Made by a program: the position numbers and the translations under genes
Notes under the pieces: model-generated
Databases searched by the model: none
Told to the model about the DNA's origin: nothing
Seen by the model: only the letters and a program-made list of their open reading frames with translations
From: Thermocoleostomius sinensis A174
GTDB taxonomy: Bacteria; Cyanobacteriota; Cyanobacteriia; Elainellales; Elainellaceae
DNA: 64,000 nt
Direction: 5' to 3'
Assembly: GCF_026802175.1 (NCBI RefSeq)
Contig: NZ_CP113797.1
Coordinates: forward strand, 1,775,026-1,839,025
Shown: piece by piece, positions 28,043 through 36,656 of the stretch
How the letters are laid out: every line of letters starts with the position of its first letter
Numbering within the stretch: position 1 is the first letter of the stretch

Positions 28043-29602
28043 TTATTTGGTTAAGGCTGTCGTCGATGTCCACGGTAAGCGCACTTGAATCCAGGCGCCA
28101 CCCGTTTGGGGATGGTTTCTAGCGGTCACTCTGCCGCCGTGTGATACGACAATCTGTCGCACAATAGCCAACCCTAACCCACTGCCGCCTTGGTGGGGAA
28201 GATCAGCCGCCGAATATCCATCATTTTGATCGGTGCTCCAAGCCTTCTCGGTTGTTGTCCGATGAGTTGAAAATCGCTGGGTCCCGATTGATTGAGCCAT
28301 CCCATCGGATGAGGTCCCAGAGAGATCAGGTTCCGTCCTACGTCGAGCACGAGACGGATCAGCCCGATAGAACCGATCGAAGACATAGGGGAGGTCTTTG
28401 TCGGCAAACCCAGGGCCAAAATCAATCACATCAAGACACAGGCAAGTAGGAGGTTCCGGGTTGGAATCGGTCGCGTGATTGATTGGTGGCGGGGCATCCG
28501 CTTGATTAAGATGATCGAGATGCCCCTCCTCTGCAAGGGATTGAAGGCTAACTTCAACCTGAATGGGCTGATGGGGTGGGCTATATTTAATGGCGTTATC
28601 TAGCAGATTGACTAACAGTCGATGAATGCGTGCTTCGTTCAGTGGCAGCAGTAGCGACTCTGGGCCGCGATAATCTAAATGCAACTCTTTTTTACGAGCC
28701 AACGGTTCCAAGCTGCTCCATACTGATTCGATCAGCAGCACCAAATCAACAGGTTTTAAGTCAAAGTCTTGTAAATTGTCCCGCTGCAACCGGCTTAAAT
28801 CCAACAAATCTTGTACCAAGGTGCTGAGGCGCACAGTTTCATTGATTAATCGATCGACCCACTCTTTCAAAGGCGAGTCAAGGCGAACTTGCAGGGTTTC
28901 TGCGACTAGTCGAATTGAAGTCAGGGGAGTTTTCAATTCATGAGCCAAATCAGACGCCCAGCGATCGTACCGTTGCAGCAGATTAGCCGCTTCTTGGCGA
29001 TTTTCCAGAAAAATGCCGACTTGCTTATTGCTGAGCGGAATACCATATCCCTGGAGTGCTCGGGGTTGCTGTTCAGATAGCTGTGACGGATCGGAACTAA
29101 CCGGATGAAACGTCCAACTACTGTCACGGGGTTTTGCGGCATCCCGCGTTTTTTCAATAAGATCGTCTAACTCGTAGGAGCGCACGAGTTCAAGCAGCAG
29201 TCGAGGCTTAGCAGGGCAAGGTTCTTGTTGAATGCCGAGCAAAATCTTGGCCTGATGGTTGCACCAGATCAGGCGGTTTTCATCATCCACTTGCAGATAG
29301 CCGATCGGCGCGTTCTCTAGAACAGTTTCGTAGGTTTTGATCTGTTGGTGTAGCTGCTGTTGCACCTTTTGTTGTTGGGCAATGGCAATGGTCAACTGAC
29401 TGGAACTGGTCAATGACGGCGCTGGCAGGGTGTTCTGAAAATTGAGCAGCACTTTTTTCAATCGAGCTTCAGAGCGCGATCGATACCACCAGAACCCAAT
29501 CAAGCCAATGGAGAGTCCAAGAAGGAATGCCAGAATTGCCACAGCTACTAGAGATGGAGGAATTGAAAATTGGGGGTTGGAAGGAAAAGGGAATCCATAC
29601 AA
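28043..29602 (-). CDS. sphS: Sensor histidine kinase, SphS/PhoR-like
   Basis: A 519-residue kinase paired with the response regulator at 29665. The N-terminal hydrophobic anchor (LVAVAILAFLLGLSIGLIGFW) lacks a periplasmic domain. A PAS domain spans about 90-200 (VLENAPIGYLQVDDENRLIWCN, ELVRSYELDDLIEKTR), as I recall from SphS of phosphate sensing. HisKA has the phospho-His in DLAHELKTPLTSIRL. HATPase has NLLDNAIKYSPP, VIDFGPGFADKD and GGSGLGLAIV. A low-complexity insertion of about 55 residues interrupts the ATP lid between FYRADPSRARR and GGSGLG. The start appears to be the TTG at 29602, as no ATG precedes the anchor. Confidence 0.87.
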   Translation of the reverse strand: MYGFPFPSNPQFSIPPSLVAVAILAFLLGLSIGLIGFWWYRSRSEARLKKVLLNFQNTLPAPSLTSSSQLTIAIAQQQKVQQQLHQQIKTYETVLENAPIGYLQVDDENRLIWCNHQAKILLGIQQEPCPAKPRLLLELVRSYELDDLIEKTRDAAKPRDSSWTFHPVSSDPSQLSEQQPRALQGYGIPLSNKQVGIFLENRQEAANLLQRYDRWASDLAHELKTPLTSIRLVAETLQVRLDSPLKEWVDRLINETVRLSTLVQDLLDLSRLQRDNLQDFDLKPVDLVLLIESVWSSLEPLARKKELHLDYRGPESLLLPLNEARIHRLLVNLLDNAIKYSPPHQPIQVEVSLQSLAEEGHLDHLNQADAPPPINHATDSNPEPPTCLCLDVIDFGPGFADKDLPYVFDRFYRADPSRARRRTEPDLSGTSSDGMAQSIGTQRFSTHRTTTEKAWSTDQNDGYSAADLPHQGGSGLGLAIVRQIVVSHGGRVTARNHPQTGGAWIQVRLPWTSTTALTK

Positions 29603-29664
29603 CGCGGCTTAATATTTCCAGCCTAACCCTGACATCCAATTCTGAATAGCTTCAATCTAGCAGC

Positions 29665-30432
29665 TTAGCCGAACCGATAACCAAATCCTCGCACCGTAAG
29701 CAGATATTCTGGATGACTAGGGTCAAGTTCCAGTTTTTCCCGAAGCCATCGAATATGAACATCTACCGTTTTACTGTCTCCCATAAAATCTGGCCCCCAA
29801 ACGCGCTCAATGAGTTGCTCTCGAGACCAAACTCGGCGCGGGTGAGACATGAACAATTCCAGAATGCGAAATTCCTTCGGAGATAGGTTGATTTCGCTGC
29901 CTCGCACGGTGACGCGGCACTCTTGGGGATAGAGCGCAATTTCATGAAAGCGTAGTACCGAATCTTGTGTGTGAAACTGGGCATGACGATGACGGCGCAT
30001 CAATGCCCGACAGCGAGCAATTAGCTCTCGCATGCCAAAGGGTTTAGTGAGATAGTCATCTGCACCCACTTCCAACCCCACAACTCGATCAGTTTCGCTG
30101 CCTTTAGCGCTCAGCATCAAAATTGGAATGCTGTTGCCCTCATGCCGGATTAGGCGACACAAATCTAACCCGTTCACATAGGGCAGCATCAAATCCAAGA
30201 TAATTAGATCAAAAGAAACAGTCTCGGCATAACCAGCTTCCCGGTTTGGAGGCTTACAGACTAGCTCCAAGCCTTTACGTCCGTCTTCTGCAATGACAAC
30301 CTCGTAACCTTCTTCAGCCAAGGACAGGGCGATCGTATCTCGAATTAACTCTTCATCTTCAACAACCAGTACTCGCCCTAAATTAACGTCCTGCTGAAAC
30401 TTTGCCGTTTCTGGCATTAGGGTAGGGAGCAT
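29665..30432 (-). CDS. sphR: OmpR/PhoB-family response regulator, SphR-like
   Basis: A 255-residue regulator (ATG at 30432 preferred over a TTG at 30459; a further ATG at 30417 is possible). The receiver domain has VLVVEDEELIRDTIALSLAE, the phospho-Asp in LIILDLMLPYVNGLDL, MLSAKGSETD and DDYLTKPFG. A short variable insertion (CKPPNREAGYAETVS) precedes the phospho-acceptor strand. The C-terminal winged helix has INLSPKEFRILELFMSHP, VWSREQLIERVWG and VDVHIRWLREKLE. It is transcribed with the kinase downstream (62-base gap). In cyanobacteria SphR activates phosphate-acquisition genes through direct repeats. Confidence 0.9.
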   Translation of the reverse strand: MLPTLMPETAKFQQDVNLGRVLVVEDEELIRDTIALSLAEEGYEVVIAEDGRKGLELVCKPPNREAGYAETVSFDLIILDLMLPYVNGLDLCRLIRHEGNSIPILMLSAKGSETDRVVGLEVGADDYLTKPFGMRELIARCRALMRRHRHAQFHTQDSVLRFHEIALYPQECRVTVRGSEINLSPKEFRILELFMSHPRRVWSREQLIERVWGPDFMGDSKTVDVHIRWLREKLELDPSHPEYLLTVRGFGYRFG

Positions 30433-30608
30433 ATAAACCGCTCTATCACTGTTTTCCAAGCTAATCTTATCAGAATCAAGCAGATTAAACTGATGACAAG
30501 CTAAAGATAACCTAACACTTTTCTGTTACGGAGATTACAAACTGTCATCCTCCTGAAGGAGGAATGCCGAAGAGAACTGAAATCACGTAGCCATACGATC
30601 GCTGTTCC

Positions 30609-30968
30609 TTATCCCTCATCCTTTGTCCTTGGATCTCCTTGCCCACAACAGCGATTGTCGATTCCCAAGCTGTCCAGCAAGAGATCACTAACGGCATTAG
30701 CAATGGCAAACTCGCTAAAAAAGCTTTTGGAAAAATCAAAGGCTTGCATTTCAGTAATAATGGCAATGACTAATGACCCCACGTCGTTTTCGCCTTCCAT
30801 GCGTTGCCGCACAAATACCTGAGCCGCTCTAGCAGCAATTTGGGCATTAACAGCTTCTGGAATGAATTCGCGATCGAGCCATTGATGCAATGCAGCTTGC
30901 AGCCACTCTCCCTCTTGTTGGGGGTTTTCGGCAGAAGGAAGCGTAACGGCTTGGATGGGTTCAGTCAT
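30609..30968 (-). CDS. Small acidic protein of unknown function
   Basis: A 119-residue soluble protein. GGAGG lies 8 bases before the ATG, which supports the start. The sequence is mostly helical (EWLQAALHQWLDREFIPEA, NAQIAARAAQVFVRQRMEGE, FDFSKSFFSEFAIANAVSD). It contains no recognised motif. It lies upstream of the SphR-like gene on the same strand with a 176-base gap, so it is a possible but not certain operon member. Confidence 0.75.
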   Translation of the reverse strand: MTEPIQAVTLPSAENPQQEGEWLQAALHQWLDREFIPEAVNAQIAARAAQVFVRQRMEGENDVGSLVIAIITEMQAFDFSKSFFSEFAIANAVSDLLLDSLGIDNRCCGQGDPRTKDEG

Positions 30969-31371
30969 GAACAGACCTCCATGAAGCGAATTATTTCAGG
31001 AAGCAATTCAATAGGAGCAACCAGCAACGATGCTGGCATCATGTTACTGGCACTATATCAAACGACGGATGCTATTGTAGCTGGCTGGCACCACATTGTA
31101 CGTTGATTTTATCGTGAATCTGTATGTTGCCTTAGGGGGACCTTTAGAAAGGCATTTCTAGACAGTAGATTGGCAGGCTTTCTTCAACTTGTATCTGAAA
31201 TGACCGCCAAGGTTGCAGTGGTATTTTTTAATCGATTCTAGCTCGTTCGCACTCTGGCTCGTTCGCACAATCATAGAGCCGCAAAATTTGTGAGAAGATG
31301 GCAACAGAGCAACTAGAGTAGCTAGACTAGATTTTCCCCAGGAAGCTCGTATACAGCGGCAGTATAGGCCT
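30969..31371. other. Divergent promoter region before cysH, with 12-bp direct repeat
   Basis: A 400-base spacer between divergent genes. It contains GCTCGTTCGCAC twice, at 31241-31252 and 31257-31268 (16-bp period), about 105-130 bases upstream of the cysH ATG. Direct repeats of this kind could bind a LysR-type or other dimeric regulator; this is inferred. No other element was recognised. Confidence 0.55.
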
Positions 31372-32136
31372 ATGGCAAGTGCAACAACCAGTGTATTGAA
31401 GCCCTCCTTCAAGATAGAGGAGATTAACCAGCAGTTTACCGAGGCAACAGCCAGTCAAATTATTCAGTGGGCGGTTGACACATTTGGCGACGGGTTGGTA
31501 CTCAGCACCAGCTTTGGCATTCATTCAGCGGTGATGTTGCACCTGGTTACAACAGTTGTTCCCGATATTCCGGTCATCTGGATTGATACAGGCTATCTGC
31601 CCACCAAAACATATCTATTTGCCGAACAACTGACCGATCGCCTCAACCTTAACCTTAAGGTTTATCAATCTCCTATTAGTCCGGCTCGAATGGAAGCGTT
31701 ATATGGGCGGTTGTGGGCCCAAAACGATGTGGAGTCTCTGAATCGATACGATCAGATCCGCAAAGTGGAACCGATGCAGCGAGCGCTCAAGGAATTGGGG
31801 GCAACGGCTTGGCTGGCTGGCTTACGCAAAAATCAAACCGATCATCGCAAAACTCTCGATTTTGTGAGCCAGCAAGGCTCAGTTTATAAGGTGCTGCCTA
31901 TCCTGACCTGGAACTCTAAGCAGGTGTATGACTATTTGGTAGCCTATGACCTGCCCTATCACCCGTTGTTTGATGAAGGCTATGTCACCGTGGGTGATTG
32001 GCACTCTAGCCGTCCCCTGACGGCATCAGATGAACACGATCGCGATACTCGCTTCAATGGGCTAAAGCAAGAGTGCGGCATCCACCTCCCACAAAATATG
32101 GCAGAGTCAGAAAGCCTCAACTCCAGCTTGCTGTAA
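31372..32136 (+). CDS. cysH: Phosphoadenylyl-sulfate (PAPS) reductase
   Basis: A 254-residue enzyme of assimilatory sulfate reduction that reduces PAPS to sulfite with thioredoxin. The PP-loop-like motif is [17 protein letters not shown], followed by [32 protein letters not shown] and [19 protein letters not shown]. The single catalytic Cys235 is in ECGIHLP. The CC...CxxC iron-sulfur set of APS reductases is absent, so PAPS is the expected substrate. Confidence 0.94.
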   Translation: MASATTSVLKPSFKIEEINQQFTEATASQIIQWAVDTFGDGLVLSTSFGIHSAVMLHLVTTVVPDIPVIWIDTGYLPTKTYLFAEQLTDRLNLNLKVYQSPISPARMEALYGRLWAQNDVESLNRYDQIRKVEPMQRALKELGATAWLAGLRKNQTDHRKTLDFVSQQGSVYKVLPILTWNSKQVYDYLVAYDLPYHPLFDEGYVTVGDWHSSRPLTASDEHDRDTRFNGLKQECGIHLPQNMAESESLNSSLL

Positions 32137-32507
32137 GTATGCGCTAGCTCAGTCCCCTCCCAATCTCCTCTCCACAAGGTGCCGTAGGCGGTAGGGTGAT
32201 CTAGTGTGAGTTCTAGTGTAAGTATTATTAATTAGTAAATTTAGACTGATTTAAGTAAGATTGATGCTTGGCCAAAATTCTAAAGAATCTTAGGCAGTTA
32301 TCACCAATGATTCAAATTCAGCCACATAATTAGAGTAATTTTAATTGAATTATCTAGACTGGTAATACCAAACTTTGATCGAGCTTGATGCCTGTTTAGA
32401 GCGATCGAGCACTCTGTTCTTAATTCCATGAAGTCCGCCGTTGTAGAGAGACAAACTTTCTCTTGTTCCCCTAAAATCGTTATTTAGAAGCAGAGCTACT
32501 GAAATCT
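32137..32507. other. AT-rich promoter/leader region before the NdhP-like gene
   Basis: A 370-base spacer with no gene visible. It is AT-rich in its middle (32221-32380) and holds a short near-repeat TCTAGTGTGAG / TCTAGTGTAAG near 32200-32222. It presumably contains the promoter of the 32508-34315 pair. Confidence 0.4.
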
Positions 32508-32630
32508 ATGGATGTCAAGCTAATTTTGCTAGGGTTAACTCCGTTCTTCGTTCTAGCCTGTTTGTTCTTTGGCACACGGAACGGATTCTATGACACCGAC
32601 AACTATCATGGGAATGGCTCTGCTCACTAG
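32508..32630 (+). CDS. ndhP: Single-helix 40-residue membrane protein, probable NDH-1 subunit NdhP
   Basis: The ATG at 32508 opens a 40-codon frame. One hydrophobic helix (LILLGLTPFFVLACLFFG) is followed by a polar tail ending NGFYDTDNYHGNGSAH. Small size, the single helix and the Y-D-x-D-x-Y-H-G-N-G-x-A-H tail match what I remember of cyanobacterial NdhP, a peripheral-membrane subunit that stabilises the large NDH-1 complex in thylakoid respiration and cyclic electron flow. The identification is from memory. The stop lies 8 bases before the downstream hydrolase gene, indicating one transcript. Confidence 0.62.
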   Translation: MDVKLILLGLTPFFVLACLFFGTRNGFYDTDNYHGNGSAH

Positions 32631-32638
32631 GGCAAGTC

Positions 32639-34315
32639 ATGGAGCAACTGGAATGCTTACCCTATGGTGTGGGTCATGCGGATGAGGGCATCTGTCTATT
32701 AGTGCAGCTAGGTCCTCATCGCGTTTTGCTGGATTGTGGCTTAAATAGCATTGCGCCGCTGATTGCTGAGCGGGATAAACTGCCTCCAGCCGATTTGGTT
32801 CTGTGTACTCATGCCCATCCTGACCATGCAAGGGGCTTGCTGGCACTCCATCAGGCCTATCCCCAGTTGCCAATTTATGCCAGCGAAGTCACAACGCAAC
32901 TGTTGTCGCTGAATTGGTTAGCTGTGGCGCTGGATGTGCCAGATTTTTGTCATGCCTTGCCTTGGCGATCGCCCGTTGAGTTTCACGATGGACTGACTGC
33001 TGAACTCTTTCCGGCCGGACACCTACCTGGAGCGGCTGCCTTTCTCCTCACTTACACCACTCCACAACGCACCTACACGCTGTTTTATACAGGTGATTTC
33101 CTACTATCGAATTCGCGGCTGGTGGATGGACTACCTCTAGAGGAATTGCGTGGGCTACGTCCAGATGTGTTGATTGCAGAAGGGAGTTACGGTACGGCTC
33201 GCTATGCCCATCGGCGTCAGCAGGAAAATCAATTGGCAGAGCGCATTCATCGCGCTATTGATAGTGGACAGTCGGTGCTGTTACCCACACCTGCCCTTGG
33301 GCTAGGACAAGAGCTATTGATGTTATTGCGCAGCCACCATCATTTCACCGGACGAGATATCGACATTTGGGTCGATGGCAGTGTGTCACTGGGATGCGAT
33401 CGCTATCTAGAAATGTTGTCGCATTTTCCCAGTACGGTGCAGAATTTTGCTCGGCATCAGCCGTTGTTTTGGGATGAGCGCATTCGCCCTAGGGTACGAT
33501 CGCTGCTTGATCCAAATTTGAATGGTAAATCGGCGTCACTGGGGCAATTACCCTCGATCGTGATTACTGATCATGATGCTGACTTAACTCGCTACTGTCG
33601 AACCAATACAGGTCCGTGGTTACTATTGTTGCCCGTTCAACCAGGTCAACTTGGCTCAGTTGAAGCAGCAGTCACGCAAACGCTAGAATCTTCTGCACTG
33701 CTACGATCGCAAGTACGCACAGGGCAACTCAAGGTAGAAACTTACTTGCTCAGCGATCACTGCGATGGCACAGGCACAACCCAACTAATCCACAATTTGC
33801 GCCCACAGCATGTGGTATTTGTGCATGGATCTCCCACCTACCTCAGCGATTTAGCCAGCCTAGAAGAACTGCAAAATCGCTATCATTTGCACACGCCAGC
33901 GGTAGGTGTGCGCGTAGAATTGCCGATCGGCGAAACCTTTCTGCAACCGGCCGCCCCTGAAACAAAATATGAGGGAGAACTTACCGAAGAGGGTCTGTCG
34001 GTGGGGATTACACTGCCGGGGGTGATTGTCAGCGATCCACGGTGGCAAAGCTTCGCTGATACAGGACTAGTGGAAGCCCGGTGGCAAGGCGAAGAATTGG
34101 TGTTGCGTGGCTTGACTCAACGAGAATTACTAAACCAGAGTGGAGAATCGCCGTCGCCCGTAGCGGTGGAAGCTTGCGAAACCTGCTTGCACTACCGGGG
34201 ACAACGCTGCTGGAATCAAGCCTCGCCGTTATTTGGCTTCAAAGTTACCCCCGAAGGCTATTGTCCGGTATTTGAACCAGCCTCACTACGGCAAAACCCA
34301 CGTGCGGACGAGTAG
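32639..34315 (+). CDS. Metallo-beta-lactamase-fold (beta-CASP-like) hydrolase with C-terminal Cys motif
   Basis: A 558-residue protein. The N-terminal metal site is THAHPDHARG (His58, His60, Asp62, His63), with downstream motifs FPAGHLPGAAAFLL and FYTGDFLLSNSRLVDG like those of beta-CASP nucleases. Other blocks (ADVLIAEGSYG-type LIAEGSYGTARYAHRRQQE, VLLPTPALGLGQELLMLL) complete the beta-CASP-like region. The last 50 residues hold four Cys (ACETC, RCW, YCPVF), possibly a zinc or iron-sulfur module. An RNA-processing or nuclease role is inferred; activity is untested. Probably co-transcribed with the NdhP-like gene. Confidence 0.85.
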   Translation: MEQLECLPYGVGHADEGICLLVQLGPHRVLLDCGLNSIAPLIAERDKLPPADLVLCTHAHPDHARGLLALHQAYPQLPIYASEVTTQLLSLNWLAVALDVPDFCHALPWRSPVEFHDGLTAELFPAGHLPGAAAFLLTYTTPQRTYTLFYTGDFLLSNSRLVDGLPLEELRGLRPDVLIAEGSYGTARYAHRRQQENQLAERIHRAIDSGQSVLLPTPALGLGQELLMLLRSHHHFTGRDIDIWVDGSVSLGCDRYLEMLSHFPSTVQNFARHQPLFWDERIRPRVRSLLDPNLNGKSASLGQLPSIVITDHDADLTRYCRTNTGPWLLLLPVQPGQLGSVEAAVTQTLESSALLRSQVRTGQLKVETYLLSDHCDGTGTTQLIHNLRPQHVVFVHGSPTYLSDLASLEELQNRYHLHTPAVGVRVELPIGETFLQPAAPETKYEGELTEEGLSVGITLPGVIVSDPRWQSFADTGLVEARWQGEELVLRGLTQRELLNQSGESPSPVAVEACETCLHYRGQRCWNQASPLFGFKVTPEGYCPVFEPASLRQNPRADE

Positions 34316-34657
34316 CTACTGCTCCCCTTAGCATTTCCGACACACGGTCATTAAAATGAACTGTAACAAATGTGACTTGATTCGGCAATCAGCTTCTGCT
34401 AGGGTGGGTGACTATGGTTATTCATCTGTTAGAGGAAGAGTAACCTGGCTACCTAGAGACCCCCTTCTCTAGCGCTAGCTAGGTGTCGCCTGGCAAGTTG
34501 AACACCTGAGCTAGCTAACCTCAGACTACGCGTACTAGTCTAAAGGCTAGGGTGCATTATAGCGCCCCTGCTTTCAGCTTGTGCGGCCTGGTGCTGTCTG
34601 AGTCTGCTGAGAGCGAGTCTCTAGGGTTTCTTACCCTAGACCTAAAGGAGTTTAAGC
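34316..34657 (+). promoter_or_regulatory. Long structured 5' leader with mini-ORF and four hairpins
   Basis: Between the hydrolase and the 82-residue protein lie a 9-codon mini-ORF (34414-34443, encoding MVIHLLEEE) preceded by AGGGTGGG, then four hairpins: CTAGAGA/TCTCTAG (34453-34472), a 12-13-bp stem with one bulge (34474-34486 with 34502-34515), AGACTA/TAGTCT (34523-34541) and CTAGGGT/ACCCTAG (34621-34639). The last ends 5 bases before AAGGAG and the start codon. The arrangement is typical of a regulatory leader (attenuator, riboswitch or RNA-binding site). No known family was recognised. Confidence 0.6.
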
Positions 34658-34906
34658 ATGACTGATGAGTTTATGAGTGTGCCCACAGGGGACAATCGCC
34701 CCGTGGCGTCGTCTCGGCGATCGGTGAAAATGCTGCTGATTGGACCACCCGAAGAGGTGGAGCACACGATCGCCCATCTGTATCACTGTGGGTTTTGCCG
34801 GGTGGAGCACTGGTCGCGGGCCTTGCCCTATGCCCAGATTCAGCAAGCTACCATTCGAGAACCGGGAGAGATTATGCGCATCTATAAGCGCTATCTTGAG
34901 CGATAA
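34658..34906 (+). CDS. 82-residue protein of unknown function
   Basis: The ATG at 34658 follows AAGGAG by 7 bases, a strong site. The protein has a basic Ser/Arg N-terminus, then VKMLLIGPPEEVEHTIAHLYHCGFCRVEHWSRALPY in two segments and a basic helix ending IYKRYLER. The first part looks like a beta-alpha-beta ferredoxin-like or ACT-like half. I do not recognise a family. It stands alone on its transcript behind an unusually structured leader, which suggests tight regulation. Confidence 0.78.
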   Translation: MTDEFMSVPTGDNRPVASSRRSVKMLLIGPPEEVEHTIAHLYHCGFCRVEHWSRALPYAQIQQATIREPGEIMRIYKRYLER

Positions 34907-35118
34907 GAGGTCGCTGGTCGTCGGTAATGGGTGATAGGTCAACGGGGCATTACTGAAATCAAAACTCGTTTGCCCCGTTCCTCTATCCTGTAGCTTTCTG
35001 ATGCGAAACGTTTATATTGATGATCTGCCTTTTTGGTATTTCAATCCCAGTTGCTATGTCACTCTGCCCACAAACCATCCTAGGTCGATCCTATGTTTCT
35101 ACGGATCGTTCAGAAAGC

Positions 35119-36291
35119 ATGGCTGGCTTTGATCGACCGTTGCGTATTGCCTTGTTTACCTACTCAACAAAACCCAGGGGCAGTGTGGTGCATACACTAG
35201 AGCTAGCAGAAGCATTATATCACTTGGGTCATGATGTGTGTGTGTATGCTTTGGATAAGGATGGATTTGGGTTCGATCGGTTGTTGTCCGTTCCACATCA
35301 TCTAATTTTGTCTGATTCTGTTGATGGCGATATAGAGCAGTTGATTCATCAGCGGATTCAGGAATTTGTTGATGCTTGCGATGTACAGTTTTCGCAGATA
35401 TCCCCCTATGATATCTATCATGCACAAGATTGTATCAGCGCCAACGCTCTGGCGGTATTACGCGATCGAGGGCGGCTTCCTCACTTTGTGCGTACCGTTC
35501 ATCACATTGAGGCATTCAACAGTCCTTATCTTCAAGCGTGTCAAGAGCGATCGATTCAGCTTCCCAATCGGTGTTTGTGCGTCAGTCATTACTGGCAACA
35601 AGAATTGCAGCAACGCTATGGAATTTTTGCTCCTCGCATCATCAACGGGGTAAACCTCGATCGATTTTCTTCAATTCCCAATGGCACAGAAATTGGGCTG
35701 AAGCAGGCACTAGGTTTAACTGGCAACCCCGTTTATCTTACCGTTGGCGGCATTGAACCTCGCAAAAACTCGCTGACGCTCTTGCAAGCCTTTGCGGCTG
35801 TGCTGGAACACCGGCCTCAAGCCCAACTTGTGATTGCGGGTGGAGCAACGCTATTTGACTATCAAGCCTACCGCGATCGGTTCTTTGCACTAGTCGCCGA
35901 CTGTAACATTGCCGTCGGACAGTCACTCATCCTACCTGGGATAATTGCCGATGCCGATCTGCCGGCCCTCTATCGTACCGCTGATGCCTTTGTGTTTCCC
36001 TCGCTCAAAGAGGGCTGGGGGTTGGTGCTCCTAGAAGCAATTGCCGCTGGCTTACCCGTTCTTACAGCTAATCAACTGCCGTTTACTGAATTCCTGAGTG
36101 CAGAACAGGCTCAATTGGTTGATCCCCAATCACCGTCTGCGATCGCTCGCGCCATGCTAGACATGGTTGAACCTTCCGTCAGGCAGGCACTCGTTCAACA
36201 TAGTCAAGCTGTCTGTCAGCAATATACTTGGAGCGCATCGGCTATGATGCATCTAGCCCACTATCGATCTGTTCTGTCTGCCAACTCTTAG
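35119..36291 (+). CDS. Glycosyltransferase family 4, MSMEG_0565 type
   Basis: A 390-residue GT-B enzyme. N-terminus: RIALFTYSTKPRGSVVHTLE and LAEALYHLGHDVCVYALDKDG, diagnostic for the MSMEG_0565 subfamily in the conserved Nit1 gene cluster of mycobacteria and cyanobacteria. The C-terminal domain has YLTVGGIEPRKNSLTLLQAF, LPALYRTADAFVFPSLKEGW and GLVLLEAIAAGLPVL, the donor-binding EX7E motif. The ATG at 35119 matches family length; an earlier ATG at 35020 would add 33 atypical residues. Donor and acceptor are unknown. The next gene, 19 bases downstream, is the MSMEG_0570-type partner. Confidence 0.9.
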   Translation: MAGFDRPLRIALFTYSTKPRGSVVHTLELAEALYHLGHDVCVYALDKDGFGFDRLLSVPHHLILSDSVDGDIEQLIHQRIQEFVDACDVQFSQISPYDIYHAQDCISANALAVLRDRGRLPHFVRTVHHIEAFNSPYLQACQERSIQLPNRCLCVSHYWQQELQQRYGIFAPRIINGVNLDRFSSIPNGTEIGLKQALGLTGNPVYLTVGGIEPRKNSLTLLQAFAAVLEHRPQAQLVIAGGATLFDYQAYRDRFFALVADCNIAVGQSLILPGIIADADLPALYRTADAFVFPSLKEGWGLVLLEAIAAGLPVLTANQLPFTEFLSAEQAQLVDPQSPSAIARAMLDMVEPSVRQALVQHSQAVCQQYTWSASAMMHLAHYRSVLSANS

Positions 36292-36310
36292 TGTTTTGCA
36301 TTTTTTGCGT

Positions 36311-36598
36311 ATGCCTGAAATTCGCTTTCAAATTCAATGGCCTGATGGTTCTCAAGAAATTTGCTACTCACCTTCGTTGGTGATCAAAGACTACTTTACA
36401 CTTAACCAAGACTATAGCCTAGACGAGTTTGTGAATCGATCGCGTACCGCTTTGCAAATTGCAAGCGATCGGGTGCAAGCAAAATATGGTATGCCCTGCG
36501 GATTAGCACTGGGACAACTTCAAGACATTGAAGCAAGAGCTACACAGTATCATCAACATCCTCAACCAACGGTACGAGTACTGCGCTTTATTGAATAA
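36311..36598 (+). CDS. MSMEG_0570 family nitrogen-starvation response protein
   Basis: A 95-residue protein from the ATG at 36311 (a TTG at 36296 is the alternative). The sequence MPEIRFQIQWPDGSQEICYS, the acid-rich middle and the C-terminal PTVRVLRFI match the small MSMEG_0570 proteins that accompany MSMEG_0565 glycosyltransferases and the Nit1 nitrilase cluster. Sll0783-type partners were reported to affect the nitrogen-starvation response in Synechocystis. The biochemical function is unknown. Confidence 0.85.
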   Translation: MPEIRFQIQWPDGSQEICYSPSLVIKDYFTLNQDYSLDEFVNRSRTALQIASDRVQAKYGMPCGLALGQLQDIEARATQYHQHPQPTVRVLRFIE

Positions 36599-36656
36599 CG
36601 GAAGAGGAGAATGAACCACTTGCTTGGGCAATTAGATTTAACGATGTCTATCCACC

